A stretch of 64,000 nucleotides of DNA from Vickermania ingenoplastis (GCA_010157825.1 VFSE01000164.1:17501-81500), one strand, 5' to 3'. Shown: positions 1 through 10,108, counted from the first letter of the stretch. Notes: a model not told the origin generated them from the letters alone. Numbers and translations: made by a program.

Positions 1-349
1 AGGTCCCACAGGCGCAGGGAGCGTCCCAGGAGCCTGTCACGGCAAGGGTGTCGTCCGCCAGGGCAGAGAGGAGACGAACCGGTGTGCCCCTCGAGGCGGT
101 GTCGGGCAGGCCGTAGAGCCGTGTTGCAGTGGCAGGGTTTTCCTCCAGGCGATGGACCTCCCGTCACGAGATCGTGGACACCACCGAAGGGGCCTGGCGC
201 TGGGACGCCAGGGAAGTCACCCAGCCGCGGTGACCCTTCAACGGACCTTCGTAGTTCTGTTGAGCGAGGGAGCTGCCGTCCTTCCGCTTGAGCAGGGGCA
301 TCGAGTTGATCAAGTGAGGGAGACGAAGAGAAGGACGGCTTGTGGTCAT
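1..349 (-). pseudogene. RACK1: RACK1 homologue, N-terminal part, frame-disrupted and cut by window edge
   Basis: RACK1 is a WD40 scaffold of the small ribosomal subunit. On the minus strand from about 256 downward the frame reads NYEGPLKGHRGWVTSL, close to the start of trypanosomatid RACK1/LACK, followed by VVST. The rest of blade 1 and blade 2 can be recognised only by changing frame: SRDG-SIAW in one frame, then YGLP, RLEGHTG, LADDTLAVTGSWD and finally an RLWDL-like end at the window edge. At least three small indels are implied within about 200 bp. The ATG expected just before NYEG is replaced by CAG, with in-frame ATGs upstream at 301 and 349. Either the edge is low-quality sequence or this is a decayed copy; RACK1 is often duplicated in this group. 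The identity is firm; whether it is functional is not. Confidence 0.7.
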
Positions 350-424
350 GTGAGTTGATGCACCGATCGATGACAGGTTTAGATCGCCGCCCTAGATTGA
401 CCCTGACCTTGATTAGGTTTGGTG

Positions 425-2096
425 CTATGGCCGCCGCAGGTGCGTTGAACGCGCCGGCCAATGAGGCGACGTGTACGCCACCTGGTGTGGTGCTTGTGTT
501 ATGTGCCATGGATCCGTTGCATTCTCTGTTAGGCGGGTGTGTCCGTCAAGCTTTTGGAAATATCTTGTCTTGTGGTGGTCCCTAGCACACTTGGAGTTTG
601 TCCCCTTGCTGGGCGGCACAGGCGTTTCGCTATGGGGAGGGAGGCAGATTGGGGTCAGCCGGTGTGGGGCTGTCAAGGGTGCATTAGGAGAGCTGGATCT
701 TCGAGAGAGGTTAAAACTAAAGAGTCGTGCTGATCGTGAGCCGCAGGACGCAACGCCGAAGCAACCGAGATCTGGACCGCAGGCGTAGCGGAAGGAGGCG
801 GCGGCGGGTAAGAAAAGAGAACCGAAGACGACCGGCGGAAGGAGGCGCAATTCCTTTTTCTTTGGCACGACTCGCACGCCGAAGTCGTAGTGCAGTCGCT
901 GGGCCTCCGTGCCGGGGAGCGCACCGAGGAGCCGTCGCGCATCTTGAATGGTATCAATAGAGAGGAGGAGCAGCTTGCCGTAGTCCTCACAGGGGGCGTA
1001 GAGATTCAGAGAGCCGTTGAAGGCCGCTGGCGCGCGGTTGGACGGGTCCCCTGCAGGCACCGGTCGGCCAAAGCCGGTGTGCTGTAGAGCGAGTCCTGTG
1101 GGCTGGTAAAAGAGCTCCGCGGGGTTGCGCCAGAGCTTCGGGGCGCCAAAGCCAGCGCCATGGCTCTCTGCCCGCTCAAAGAACAGCCGGCGGATCGCGT
1201 CTTCGAAGCTGCTGGGCTCACCCTGGAGAGGCTGCTGGGCTCCGAGATCGGCTTCGTCTTTGTCTTGAGTAGCTCCCGTTCCACCGCGTGGAGCAGAAGA
1301 GCCACAGAAAAGTGGCTGATACGAGCGCGATGCGGTGCGACGCGGCTGAAGCGAGCGACCCGCTGGGGGGCTGCGCATAGGTAGTAATATAAATGCTGGC
1401 GTTGTGCCGCCCCGGTGGCAGCAGCAGCGCCAGCGCCACCTGACAAAAACTTTTCCAGTGGCTGTAGCAGGTGCTTCTGGGCGGTGTTGCATGCATTCCA
1501 AGACAGTCTGGCGCGCCACAGGCCCCATGCCGCGCCGGGAATGCTCTTCAGCACTTGATGGTCGTCCATGCACTCCGTGAAGGAGAGGACGGAGCGGGCG
1601 GTGGCGGTGGGGCCAATCTGGTCTGCCATCTCGGGCAGATACGCCGCGAGGGGACGGCACAGATCAAATATCCCGCGGCCGTGCAGCTCGCAGAGGAACG
1701 CGGCGGTAATGGGCAGAGAGAGAGGGAACCGTAGACAAGCGGATCCTTCAGTTTCATGTGGTTGCCGCGCTCCTCCACCTCTCGGAGTCGCCGGTTGTCT
1801 CGGTACCCGCTGGCAAAGCAGTACGGGCTGCCCATGTGGAACAGGCCTCCCTGGTACCCAGGCGCGGCGCGCAGCCACTGGCTGTGTCCACTCATCATGA
1901 GGTGCGAGAGCTCCAGGACGCTGCGGACGACGGGAGGCATCTCGGTAGAGAGACCCTGGCGAACGGCGTCGTCGGGGATCGCCGCCTGCTGCTGCTGCTG
2001 CCCCGCCTCCCGTAGGAGCTCGCGGCTTTCCTTCACGGGGGGAAAACGAATTCTCAGCTGGGCCGCCGCAGCATCGGAAGCGGACGTCTCTGTCAT
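425..2096 (-). CDS. Unrecognised protein, reading frame broken about twice
   Basis: I do not recognise this family. A coherent protein begins at the ATG at 2096 (MTETSASDAAAAQ) and runs through a segment ending KLKDPLVYG. There the frame changes inside a CT repeat near 1715-1725, and the sequence continues in a second frame (PITAAFLCELHGRGIFDLC onward) to roughly 1290. A third frame then carries a plausible C-terminal part (FEDAIRRLFFERAESHGAGF and beyond). The second change cannot be placed better than about 1215-1290. The last stop in the third frame is at 425, but the final 80 or so residues look non-coding, so the true end is probably near 670-750. There is a glutamine run near residue 35, and no transmembrane segment or known motif. 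A predicted splice acceptor lies 61 bases upstream of the start. Confidence 0.5.
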
Positions 2097-2157
2097 GAGG
2101 AGCGACGGCGGCGCTAAATGGGGGACGCGGGGCTCTGACGGACAGCGAACCAACGTC

Positions 2158-2180
2158 CTGATAGAGAGAGAGAGAGAGCG
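2158..2180 (-). promoter_or_regulatory. Predicted spliced-leader acceptor for the 425-2096 gene
   Basis: Read on the minus strand, a CT-repeat polypyrimidine tract (2162-2180) is followed directly by ATCAG. The AG is at 2159-2158, so the mature 5'UTR would be 61 bases before the ATG at 2096. This is the usual arrangement for kinetoplastid trans-splicing. Confidence 0.55.
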
Positions 2181-2695
2181 ATGGGAAAGGGAAGCCTTGA
2201 CACTTAGCGGGAGGAGGGTGAGAGGAGTGGAAGTCGGTTACAGTGGGTAAATAATATAATTCTGGTCCTCCGCATCAATTCAATCCACTCTCTATTGGGT
2301 GGACGTGCTATCCGATACGTTCAGTAGGCCAAACAAACGAGACGAGGAGAAAAGAGTCATCGAGGGTTTTGTATAGAGCGGTGCATTCCAAGTTGAGTAC
2401 TCCGTAGAAAAGGCATATTGATTCTAACTGATGATCTTCGAGTATTCTTGTTTTAAATGCTATTCGGCTTGTTTGTATTCTTTGCGGAGAAAGTGTTAAA
2501 GAAGAAGCGCGCTGCTATCATTTTAATCGCGATCGGAAGGAGAAGGTAAATGAGAAGCATCCGTCAGATGTCGGTTGGGGAGGTTGGGGCACTCAAGAGC
2601 CCCGAGAGATCTTGAGTAACCACAACCCTTGAGAACGACGTCTAGTTCGCCCGAGGCCGCACGATTCACGGCCAACCGTCCATTCCGTTCGGTAT
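2181..2695. other. Intergenic region
   Basis: This gap lies between the stop of the 2696-3163 gene and the splice signal of the next gene. Its composition is mixed, with no ORF of convincing codon structure on either strand and no tRNA-like boxes. It is presumed 3'UTR. Confidence 0.5.
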
Positions 2696-3163
2696 TTACT
2701 CTGGCACACGCTGCCGAGACGCGAAGAGATCCAGAAGGCCCTCCAGTTGGTCCGGCGCGGCGACACGGCGGTTGGCCGCAGTGAGGTCCTTGCGGTAGTC
2801 CGCCTGCAGCAGCGACTGCTGGTTCCAGTGGTGGCGCAACTTGAGCACGGAGGTGATGGGCTCGCAGTGAAGCCGCGTGCTCTTCTGGTGCTTGGCGAAG
2901 ACTCTGTGCCCCACCCTACGCCGGGCCTCAACCCAGTCCGCTGCAGAGATGCGGCGGTGGAACGCGACAGCCTCCTCGGCAATGGCGGGGGCGTAGCCGA
3001 ACTGAAGTCGATCGGTCGGGAGCCCCTTTCCGTACTCGTCCATCTCCTTCAAAGTGGCATTCCGGCGGTGGGAGTCCTGGACGAGCGCCTCGGCCACCGC
3101 CGCCTGAGCCTGCAGCTGCGTCGAGGCCTCGACGGCTCGTGTCTCTTTTTTTGCAGAGGCCAT
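2696..3163 (-). CDS. Hypothetical protein, 155 aa
   Basis: The family is not recognised. The start at 3163 (MASAKKETRA) is preferred because the sequence upstream in the same frame is Arg/Gly-rich and looks like UTR. The protein is charged and mostly helical in appearance, with an Ala/Gln-rich N-terminal stretch (QLQAQAAVAEAL). It then has LKEMDEYGKGLPTDRLQFGY and a basic central part (ARRRVGHRVFAKHQKSTRLH). It has no signal peptide, membrane segment or cysteine motif. Small proteins of this type in trypanosomatids are often cytoskeletal or flagellar, but nothing here proves it. Confidence 0.6.
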   Translation of the reverse strand: MASAKKETRAVEASTQLQAQAAVAEALVQDSHRRNATLKEMDEYGKGLPTDRLQFGYAPAIAEEAVAFHRRISAADWVEARRRVGHRVFAKHQKSTRLHCEPITSVLKLRHHWNQQSLLQADYRKDLTAANRRVAAPDQLEGLLDLFASRQRVPE

Positions 3164-3656
3164 GCCGCGATCGCGCGCCGCCCCTCGCGACGTCCGCGGC
3201 TGCTTCCCTTCTGCTTTCCCCCTCATCGCTCAAGCTGCTACAGCAACCAACTACCAGCTACGCTAAGCTAGAACGGCACCGCTTCGATGCTTTCCAAGTC
3301 CTTCTATCGGCGTGCAAGTGAGCTCCGTCGATGTGGATGTCTGTGAAACACGTTTACTACGAGGCATCAAAAAAACACAACAGGAAAGAAATAACAACAA
3401 ACAAACAAAAACGAAGAAAAACGAAGATGGCGAGAGAGGATGATGCGGGTGGATGTATGCTGTTGGCAGAGCGAAGGCCTCGGAAGTGCGGGTCAGCGGC
3501 CCGCGAGCGGCTCCAACAGCGTAAATGATGTGGATATGAGAGGAAGGCATTTAAAATACCAATTTTATAGTAGATGAACGAATGACTTGTAAGCGAGTGA
3601 GGCGCATCGCTCCGACAACGGCGAGGTGAAGAATGAAGTATATAGGTAGGCCCCCT
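3164..3656. other. Intergenic region
   Basis: On the plus strand 3370-3440 is purine-rich, which gives a polypyrimidine tract on the coding strand. It may serve trans-splicing of the 2696-3163 gene, although the acceptor AG is ambiguous. No gene is seen. Confidence 0.45.
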
Positions 3657-5729
3657 CTATTCAGAATCCTCACCGCCCTCGTCCTGATCCTCGGCGCTGC
3701 TACTGCTTTGGCTTTGGCTTTCCTGATGGTCTATGGTCTGGGCCGGAGTATCCGAGCCGCTGCGCTCCCGCTGCCGCTTACCTCGTCTTCGGATAAATTT
3801 TTCCAGCGCTCGGTTCGCTCTTCGCTGCAGCTGAGATATTTTCTGTGACGTTCTCTCGATCTCCGCCTTGTCGGCCAGCTGTGGCAAGCGCTCCTTCAGC
3901 CAGGCCATGCCGTGATCCACAAACTTTAGGCGGCGCTGCAGCGCTGGGGGCAGGGCGTGAGGAGCAGCCTCGCCCTCCACCGCCGCCCGCATGAGCCGAT
4001 CCAGCCGCTCAAACCCCGACGTAAGGGCCGCGGCAGCGAGGGTAGCCGCGTCACTGCTGGCCCACTCAGCGGCCTCCTGTATCATCGCCTCGACCTGCTC
4101 CTGCGACAGGCGATGATCGCCGTGCACCACGAGCCGTTCTGACTGCCGGCTACGGCCCTTCGCCAGCTCTTCCCCCATCACAGTCAGCACGCCGTCGGCA
4201 TCGATGGAAAAGGTAACGCGGATCGTCGGCTCGCCCCTCTTGGCGGGTGCGATCCCTTCGAGCGAGAAGGCCCCGAGCCGATGGTTGTGCTTCACCAGCG
4301 GGCGCTCCCCTTCGTACACCACTATATCGACAGCCGCTTGGTTCTTCTCCACAGTGGTGTACTCCCGCGTGGTCTTGTACGGCTTGGGCGTGTTCCGCGG
4401 CACCACAACGTCCATGTGCCCGTCGTCCACGTCTACGCCAATCGACAGCGGAACGACATCCAGCAGTAGGATCGACGCCACGCGCTGCGACTGCTGTTCC
4501 TCGGCAGTGCTAAGGATCGCGGCTTGCACCGCGGCGCCGATGCTGACGGCCTCCTCCGGGTGAATGGAGCGGCACAGCTGGACCTTCTCTCCAAATTCTT
4601 CAACGAGCAGCTCCGCCAGTCGCGGTATTCGGGAGCTGCCGCCCACCAGGATGATGGCGTAGAGTTCATCCTTGTTGAGATGGGCGTCTCGCACAGCCCG
4701 CCGTACGATGGTCATGCAGCGCTGGAAGAGCGGCCCCCAGAGCGCCTCGCACTCGCTGCGAGTGAGGCGCACCACCAGTTCATCCCCGTTGGGTAGGCAC
4801 GCATCCAGCGTCAACTCTGCCTCGGACGCGAAGGAAAGCTCCCGCTTGGCCTGCTCGCACGCCACCTTCAGTCGAGCCAGCAGCCTTGGGTTCTCCTTGG
4901 CCCGAACCTGCGACGCCTCCAGTTGTTGCGAGACGTACTGCACCAGCGCCGCATCGAGGTCCTGCCCCCCGAGGTGGGTATCCCCAGCGGTTGCCCGCAC
5001 CTCCACGCTGCCATCTACGGAGATGACGGAGACATCGAACGTTCCGCCACCAAAATCGAAGACGAGTACCTGGCGCGGCCTCGCTGCGCCAGGTGCCTGC
5101 ATTGGCTCGCCGGCCGCGGTGTGCAGCCCGTAGGCCAGGGCGGCTGCGGTCGGCTCGTTCACCAGACGCACCACCTCCAGCCCGGCGATCGCAGCCGCCA
5201 CTTTCGTCCGCTCCCGCTGTGTGTCGTTGAAGTACGCGGGGACTGTGATGACCGCCCGGCGAACGCGTTTGCCCCCCAAAAAGTTCTCTGCGCAGCGCTT
5301 GAGGTACCGCAGCACCTCGGCGGACACCTGTTCTGGTGCGAAGGACTTGATGGCACCGCTGGCGGTCGCCTCCAGCCGTATTTCATCGCCCTCCGACACG
5401 ACGCGGAACGGCCACAGCGAGACGCGCTCCTGCACCACCGCGTCGCGAAAACGGCAGCCGATCATTCTCTTCGCATCGTAGAACGCGTTGGGATCCCCGC
5501 GGGCGGCAAGCTTCGCCGCCGCCGCGCCCACCAGCAGCTCCCCGTTCTGCAACGCCACACAGGAGGGTGTTGTGCGGGCTCCACGGTCATTCGGGATGAC
5601 CTCGACCGTGTCGTGCAGGAAGACGCTAACACACGAGAAGGTCGTGCCGAGATCAATTCCAATAGCCCCCATAAACTCTTCACCCCCTGCGCCGCTGGTA
5701 GAGCCACTGCTGGACACCGGATCGGGCAT
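3657..5729 (-). CDS. HSP70.c: Divergent Hsp70 chaperone without EEVD (Hsp70.c-like)
   Basis: This is an ATP-driven protein-folding chaperone of 690 aa. The N-terminal ATPase domain is intact: GIDLGTTFSCVSV (about 23-35), the phosphate-2 loop VFDFGGGTFDVSVIS and the adenosine motif ILVGGSSRIP. The inter-domain linker reads LLLDVVPLSIG. The substrate-binding domain is diverged. The tail is Lys/Arg- then Ser/Glu-rich and ends EDQDEGGEDSE, so the EEVD that recruits Hop/Sti1 is absent. These features match what I recall of T. brucei Hsp70.c (diverged acidic substrate domain, no EEVD). The usual 18-residue N-terminal extension before MGAIGIDLG is kept because the predicted splice site lies upstream of the first ATG; starting at M20 is possible. 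Confidence 0.85.
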   Translation of the reverse strand: MPDPVSSSGSTSGAGGEEFMGAIGIDLGTTFSCVSVFLHDTVEVIPNDRGARTTPSCVALQNGELLVGAAAAKLAARGDPNAFYDAKRMIGCRFRDAVVQERVSLWPFRVVSEGDEIRLEATASGAIKSFAPEQVSAEVLRYLKRCAENFLGGKRVRRAVITVPAYFNDTQRERTKVAAAIAGLEVVRLVNEPTAAALAYGLHTAAGEPMQAPGAARPRQVLVFDFGGGTFDVSVISVDGSVEVRATAGDTHLGGQDLDAALVQYVSQQLEASQVRAKENPRLLARLKVACEQAKRELSFASEAELTLDACLPNGDELVVRLTRSECEALWGPLFQRCMTIVRRAVRDAHLNKDELYAIILVGGSSRIPRLAELLVEEFGEKVQLCRSIHPEEAVSIGAAVQAAILSTAEEQQSQRVASILLLDVVPLSIGVDVDDGHMDVVVPRNTPKPYKTTREYTTVEKNQAAVDIVVYEGERPLVKHNHRLGAFSLEGIAPAKRGEPTIRVTFSIDADGVLTVMGEELAKGRSRQSERLVVHGDHRLSQEQVEAMIQEAAEWASSDAATLAAAALTSGFERLDRLMRAAVEGEAAPHALPPALQRRLKFVDHGMAWLKERLPQLADKAEIERTSQKISQLQRRANRALEKFIRRRGKRQRERSGSDTPAQTIDHQESQSQSSSSAEDQDEGGEDSE

Positions 5730-5800
5730 CTGGGCACCGCAACTGTGTGTTTATTTTATTTTACTTTGTTTTTTTTTTTTTGTTGTTGTTGTTTTTGCTG

Positions 5801-5850
5801 CTAATGAGCCAAAAAAAAAAAGATACAGAGAAGAAGAGAAGGGTAAGGCG
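5801..5850 (-). promoter_or_regulatory. Predicted polypyrimidine tract and spliced-leader acceptor for Hsp70
   Basis: On the minus strand a CT-rich run ending in T11 (5811-5850) is followed by GGCTCATTAG, with the AG at 5802-5801. This would give a 5'UTR of about 71 bases (5800-5730), rich in A and CAA triplets. Confidence 0.55.
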
Positions 5851-6517
5851 GGGTGATGGAGGAGGATGATGGGGTGATATCCAGCAACGGCAGAGAAAGA
5901 AAAGTGAAGATGTGGGATGCATGACGGCGCAGCCTCGCAGCACGCGGCGGAGCATCGCCTCAGCGAGTAGATGACGATCCCATCATTCGTGGCAAGTAGG
6001 CGAGTTGAAACAGTTGTTCTCATCTATCCAAAGGACGAGCACTGCCCTCTAAACAGCAGCTGCCGAGTATACATACTAATCATACAAGACAACACAACGT
6101 AATTTATATGTTGAAGTAATCGCACAGAGAGAGATGAAGCAGTAGGCGTTAAGGTGGTGGGTGAAACGTGGGCAAATAGAAACGCTAACGCAAAGCAGCA
6201 CAGATCAGATCCATGCAGCTCTTCTCTCTCGCTCTTCTCTTCACTTTTTTTTCTCTCTCGCAAACCGAAAACAAAAATGAAATCCAACTACTCCTTTCTT
6301 GTGCTTGTTTTCGTGATTATTGTTGTCGTTGTGTTGTTGCTGTTTGTTCCTTCGCTCTTTGCTTTACATGTTGTAGATCGCTAACGGCGTACCCGAAGAG
6401 GACCTCTACCATCCTGGACTACTCTAACGTCCTGCCACACCTCCCGCCCCGCCCCGCCCCGCCCCGCCGCAACGGCGTAGGGTAATGAGAGAGCATGCGA
6501 CAGTTGGTTGGTCGCGG
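5851..6517. other. Intergenic region
   Basis: This is presumed 3'UTR of the 6518-10108 gene plus spacer. It contains T-rich and GTT-rich stretches (6290-6360) and a run of CCCCG units near 6440-6465. No supported gene. Confidence 0.45.
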
Positions 6518-9500
6518 CTATATCTTCAGCTTCCTCCACTGGAAGCGCAGGAGGCCGGTGATCTCCGCCTGGTACTCGAGCCGTGAGCGAGCCGCCTCTT
6601 CCAGCCGCACGAGGTCCAACGTCTTCTCCTCCACGTGCTGAACGCGCTCCACCAGCAGCTTCGGAAGGCGTCTGTCCATATAAGCGCCGTGGGAGGCCAT
6701 CGTGAGGTGCCCAAAGGTGAACTGCATCAACACCACATCCTTGAGATACTGCCGGTGGGCCATGAGCATCGGGATCTGCATGCTGGTCAGTGCTTCGCGC
6801 TCAATGGCCTTGCGGGCGCCGGCCTCCTCCACCGCAATGAAACGCGCAAGGGCCACAGGTGGGTGAGTCGGGTACTTCGTGTCGACGCGGCCGCACAATC
6901 GTAAGCAGGTGTGGAAGGCCTCCCGCTCCACCGCCGCACGGAAGGCGAGTGAGTAGTCGCCCAGGAAGGACGCCAGCTCCCTCTTTCGCTGCACCTCCAG
7001 GCGGGCCCGCACCACCTCCTCCCGTGCGACGAAACGATCCACCGGCGTCATAGCTGGGAGCGGCACCGCTGTGCGCTTCGCCTTTGCCGCTGCGATGGCA
7101 TCGGCGGTGAGCTGATCGACAGCAGCGATGGCGGCACAGTTAGGGAAGAGACGACCAGCGAGAATATTGGGCAGCGAAGGGCCGTTGTGCACATAACTAT
7201 ACATATCCTCTGGGTGGCAGGGCCTGGCCTGGTAGGGGATCTCAAGGTACTGCCGCTGCGCCGCGGCCACCGCGGGATCGATGTCGGGGTGCACGTGGCG
7301 GACCGGGGCGCGCTGCAGGTGCAGGTTCCACGGCCGCTTGGCACTGGGGTGTTGAACGGCGATGGTCAGTGCTCCGTTACCCCACGCCAGCGCATTACGC
7401 ATCTGGCGTACATCGCTGAAGAGGTGGTAGTGGGCGTCCGCCTCCTCGGCCACGAGGCGGCGGCGGGCTTGATGTTCTTGGCGCGCGACTTGGAATCCAA
7501 CGCACTGCTGGTAGGCATCGCGACAGCTCATGTAGCGTCGCGCCTCTCGCTCTTCCTCCTCAATCTTTGCCCGTTCGTCCCGCAGGAGAGACAGAAGGAA
7601 GGCGAGGTCGTTGTAGAATTCTTGATTGCTCTTCTGGAAACGCAGCAGCACGGCCTGGTAGTCCTCCTCCCGCGGGAGGTCCCCGTTTTCATCTAGCCAC
7701 AGATTGAACCACTCCATCCAGTCGCCCATCTCAATCGCCGCGGGCGGCGCTGACACCTCGCCAGTCGGCTCCGCCGCGGGCGGCGCATCAGACGGCGGGG
7801 CCGCGCTGGGCTCCTCGGGCGGGATCTCGACGGTCTCCCGCACGACAAAGGAGTAGCCCGCCAGCGTGGCGCGGTCGCAGAAGAAAAATCCTCTGCTGCC
7901 GTTGTGGCGCCGGTTGGCGTCGATCTCCTTGCGGCGCTCCTTCTGCTCCCGGCGCAGGCCACGGCGGCGCGCCTTGAACAGTTGCTCCAGCCCCTGCGCC
8001 AGCTTTGCCGCGCGCAGCTGCATTAAAATGTCGGCTGTGGCGCTGCGGAGCGCCATCTCCTCGTGGCTCATGCCCGCCTGGCGCAGGCGGGCGGGGAAGC
8101 GGTGGCGGCGGGAAAAATAGAAGCGCTCGAGAATTTGGGCGGCGGACTTCAGGGAGACGAACTTCACTCCGGCGAGACCGTGCAGCGCCACGTCCCAGGC
8201 GCACCGGGAGTGGTACCGGGCTGCCAGTCTGGCACGAGCAGCAGCGAGACGATCCCAGCGCCACGTCTGCTCCATCAGTTCCGAGCGAGCCGCCCCCTCC
8301 TCTACCTCTAGCTCCCGCATTGCTCGCTTCGCCCCGGCAATGAGCAACATCATGGGCCGCTGCATGCGCTCCACCCAGTCGGCCAGCCGAATCTGCTGCA
8401 GCTTGAGCGCCAGGCGCTCGTCCTGTTCGCCTTGCTCCAGCACATGGCGGCTCTCGGTCTCGGACTGGCAGTGGCACGCGATGCGGTCCACAAACGCCGT
8501 CACTGCCGCCTCCCCCGCCACGAGCGCTGAGTGAAAGGCGCGAATACTGAGCGCGCTGCGATCCACCTCTTCAACGATCTCCGCCCGCTCCTTTTCCTCA
8601 GCGCGCCGCAGCGTGTTGGCCTGGCGCAGCGTGTTGGCAGCGAACTCCACCCAGCGCTGGGAGCGCCAGCGGGCGTAGGGCATTCGAAAGCGCGTGAAGA
8701 GGCGCGGCGGCAGCGTGTCGTGGTCCACGAGATCGTCGAGGTACTTCTCGATGCCCCGCCGGCGGGCCCACTCTGTGTCAGTCTCCCCGGCGACGACGGT
8801 GACCCGATCGAATTCGGGCTTGCGGCGCAGGCAACGATCGGCCTCGGCACGCATCCAGTGGCGGCGGCCCTCGACGAAGCGCTCGAACAGCGCCTCGAGC
8901 GACAAGACGTACTCGTCCATCATCGGCTGGTAGCGGCGGCTGGCGGCGGTCAGCAGCCGGTTGCGCTCCTTGGCCGGGTCGGGTAAACGAGGCTCCCGCG
9001 CCATCTTTGTTTCTAGCCGCTGTACTTCGAATTTGATGTCCGCTGCCGTCATCTGCAGGCGTCGGCTGCGCATGGCGTGTCGGAGGCGGAACTGACGGTA
9101 GTACGTCCACGGGTGGGCGAGGAGTTGGCGCCACCAGCGCTGGATGGTTATGATCTGGTGCAGGCGGTGCTCGTTCCACCCGGCGTAGAAGGTCTCGTAG
9201 TGTCTGAGGCGGCTGGCCCACTCCTGTAGCGGAAGATCGACGGAGGCCGAGCGGTACGCCTCCAGCGCCGTGCGCTCGATCTCCTCCTCCAGGCGCAGCG
9301 CTTGGCGAGCGTTGAACTCCTCCTGATTGACGGTGTAGTCCAGGAGGTACGCTACTTTAGTAAGCTTGGACGCGACCGCACGATCATTGGGCTGCCCCGT
9401 GATGATGGTGGAGCTCACGAACTCCAGCGGCTCGGCGGGCTGGTACGCGTTCTGGGGGCGCATGGCGCTCAGACCCACGGCAACTTCGAAGCGGCGAACG

Positions 9501-10108
9501 GATTCGGTTGCCTCCCACCTCTCCTCCGCCTCGGCACTTGCCTTCTGCAGCCTGCGGTGCTCCACCTGCAGGGCGTCGACCTCCCACCACCCCCGTAGAC
9601 ACTCCCAGTCCTGCGCTTCGGTCGCTACCAGCTCCTCTCGACTGTTCATTTCCTCAGTCCAGATAGCGCCCCACCGCTGGAAGGCCCGCACCGATTCAAG
9701 GTACTTGCGCTGCTGCCACGCCGCCGCCGTCCGGACGGCGCTCGCCTCCTCACGCCGGCGCTTCTCTTTATCGGCGTGACACGCCCAGCGCCAGCGGTAC
9801 CGCTCCTCGTACTCGAATCCCATGACAACGGCACGCTGCTGCGCCTCCTGCCGCAGTAGCGTGTCGTACGCGTCGGCCCACTCGAGGCGACGCGTACGAC
9901 ACTGCAGGAGAACAGAGGCCAACGCCTTTTGTTGCACGAGACCGGCGGTGATCGGCGGCAGCTTCGCCGAGACGGCAACGCCGTCTGGAGTGCCACGGCC
10001 GCGGGCCGCCAGTGCTCTCGCTGCGGCCGCCGCTTGGTTCTCGCTGGGTGCGCCACGCTCTCCCTCCGAGCCATCGCTGCGCTCTAGGGGCGGCAGGGAG
10101 CAACTCAT
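6518..10108 (-). CDS. Large charged coiled-coil protein with IQ motif, 1196 aa
   Basis: No named family is recognised. The product is unusually rich in Arg, Glu, Ala and Trp, with long predicted helices throughout. Around residue 325-345 the stretch IITIQRWWRQLL fits an IQ calmodulin-binding core, followed by more basic/aromatic sequence. Many segments contain regularly spaced Trp/Arg (QRWWRQ, QDWECLRGWWE, RYRWRWACHADKEKRRRE). An internal acidic/proline segment (EIPPEEPSAAPPSDAPPAAEP) separates two helical halves. There is no signal peptide or membrane segment. The overall character suggests a cytoskeletal or flagellar structural protein that may bind calmodulin; this is inference. The frame is intact over 3.6 kb and starts at an ATG. 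Confidence 0.75.
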   Translation of the reverse strand: MSCSLPPLERSDGSEGERGAPSENQAAAAARALAARGRGTPDGVAVSAKLPPITAGLVQQKALASVLLQCRTRRLEWADAYDTLLRQEAQQRAVVMGFEYEERYRWRWACHADKEKRRREEASAVRTAAAWQQRKYLESVRAFQRWGAIWTEEMNSREELVATEAQDWECLRGWWEVDALQVEHRRLQKASAEAEERWEATESVRRFEVAVGLSAMRPQNAYQPAEPLEFVSSTIITGQPNDRAVASKLTKVAYLLDYTVNQEEFNARQALRLEEEIERTALEAYRSASVDLPLQEWASRLRHYETFYAGWNEHRLHQIITIQRWWRQLLAHPWTYYRQFRLRHAMRSRRLQMTAADIKFEVQRLETKMAREPRLPDPAKERNRLLTAASRRYQPMMDEYVLSLEALFERFVEGRRHWMRAEADRCLRRKPEFDRVTVVAGETDTEWARRRGIEKYLDDLVDHDTLPPRLFTRFRMPYARWRSQRWVEFAANTLRQANTLRRAEEKERAEIVEEVDRSALSIRAFHSALVAGEAAVTAFVDRIACHCQSETESRHVLEQGEQDERLALKLQQIRLADWVERMQRPMMLLIAGAKRAMRELEVEEGAARSELMEQTWRWDRLAAARARLAARYHSRCAWDVALHGLAGVKFVSLKSAAQILERFYFSRRHRFPARLRQAGMSHEEMALRSATADILMQLRAAKLAQGLEQLFKARRRGLRREQKERRKEIDANRRHNGSRGFFFCDRATLAGYSFVVRETVEIPPEEPSAAPPSDAPPAAEPTGEVSAPPAAIEMGDWMEWFNLWLDENGDLPREEDYQAVLLRFQKSNQEFYNDLAFLLSLLRDERAKIEEEEREARRYMSCRDAYQQCVGFQVARQEHQARRRLVAEEADAHYHLFSDVRQMRNALAWGNGALTIAVQHPSAKRPWNLHLQRAPVRHVHPDIDPAVAAAQRQYLEIPYQARPCHPEDMYSYVHNGPSLPNILAGRLFPNCAAIAAVDQLTADAIAAAKAKRTAVPLPAMTPVDRFVAREEVVRARLEVQRKRELASFLGDYSLAFRAAVEREAFHTCLRLCGRVDTKYPTHPPVALARFIAVEEAGARKAIEREALTSMQIPMLMAHRQYLKDVVLMQFTFGHLTMASHGAYMDRRLPKLLVERVQHVEEKTLDLVRLEEAARSRLEYQAEITGLLRFQWRKLKI

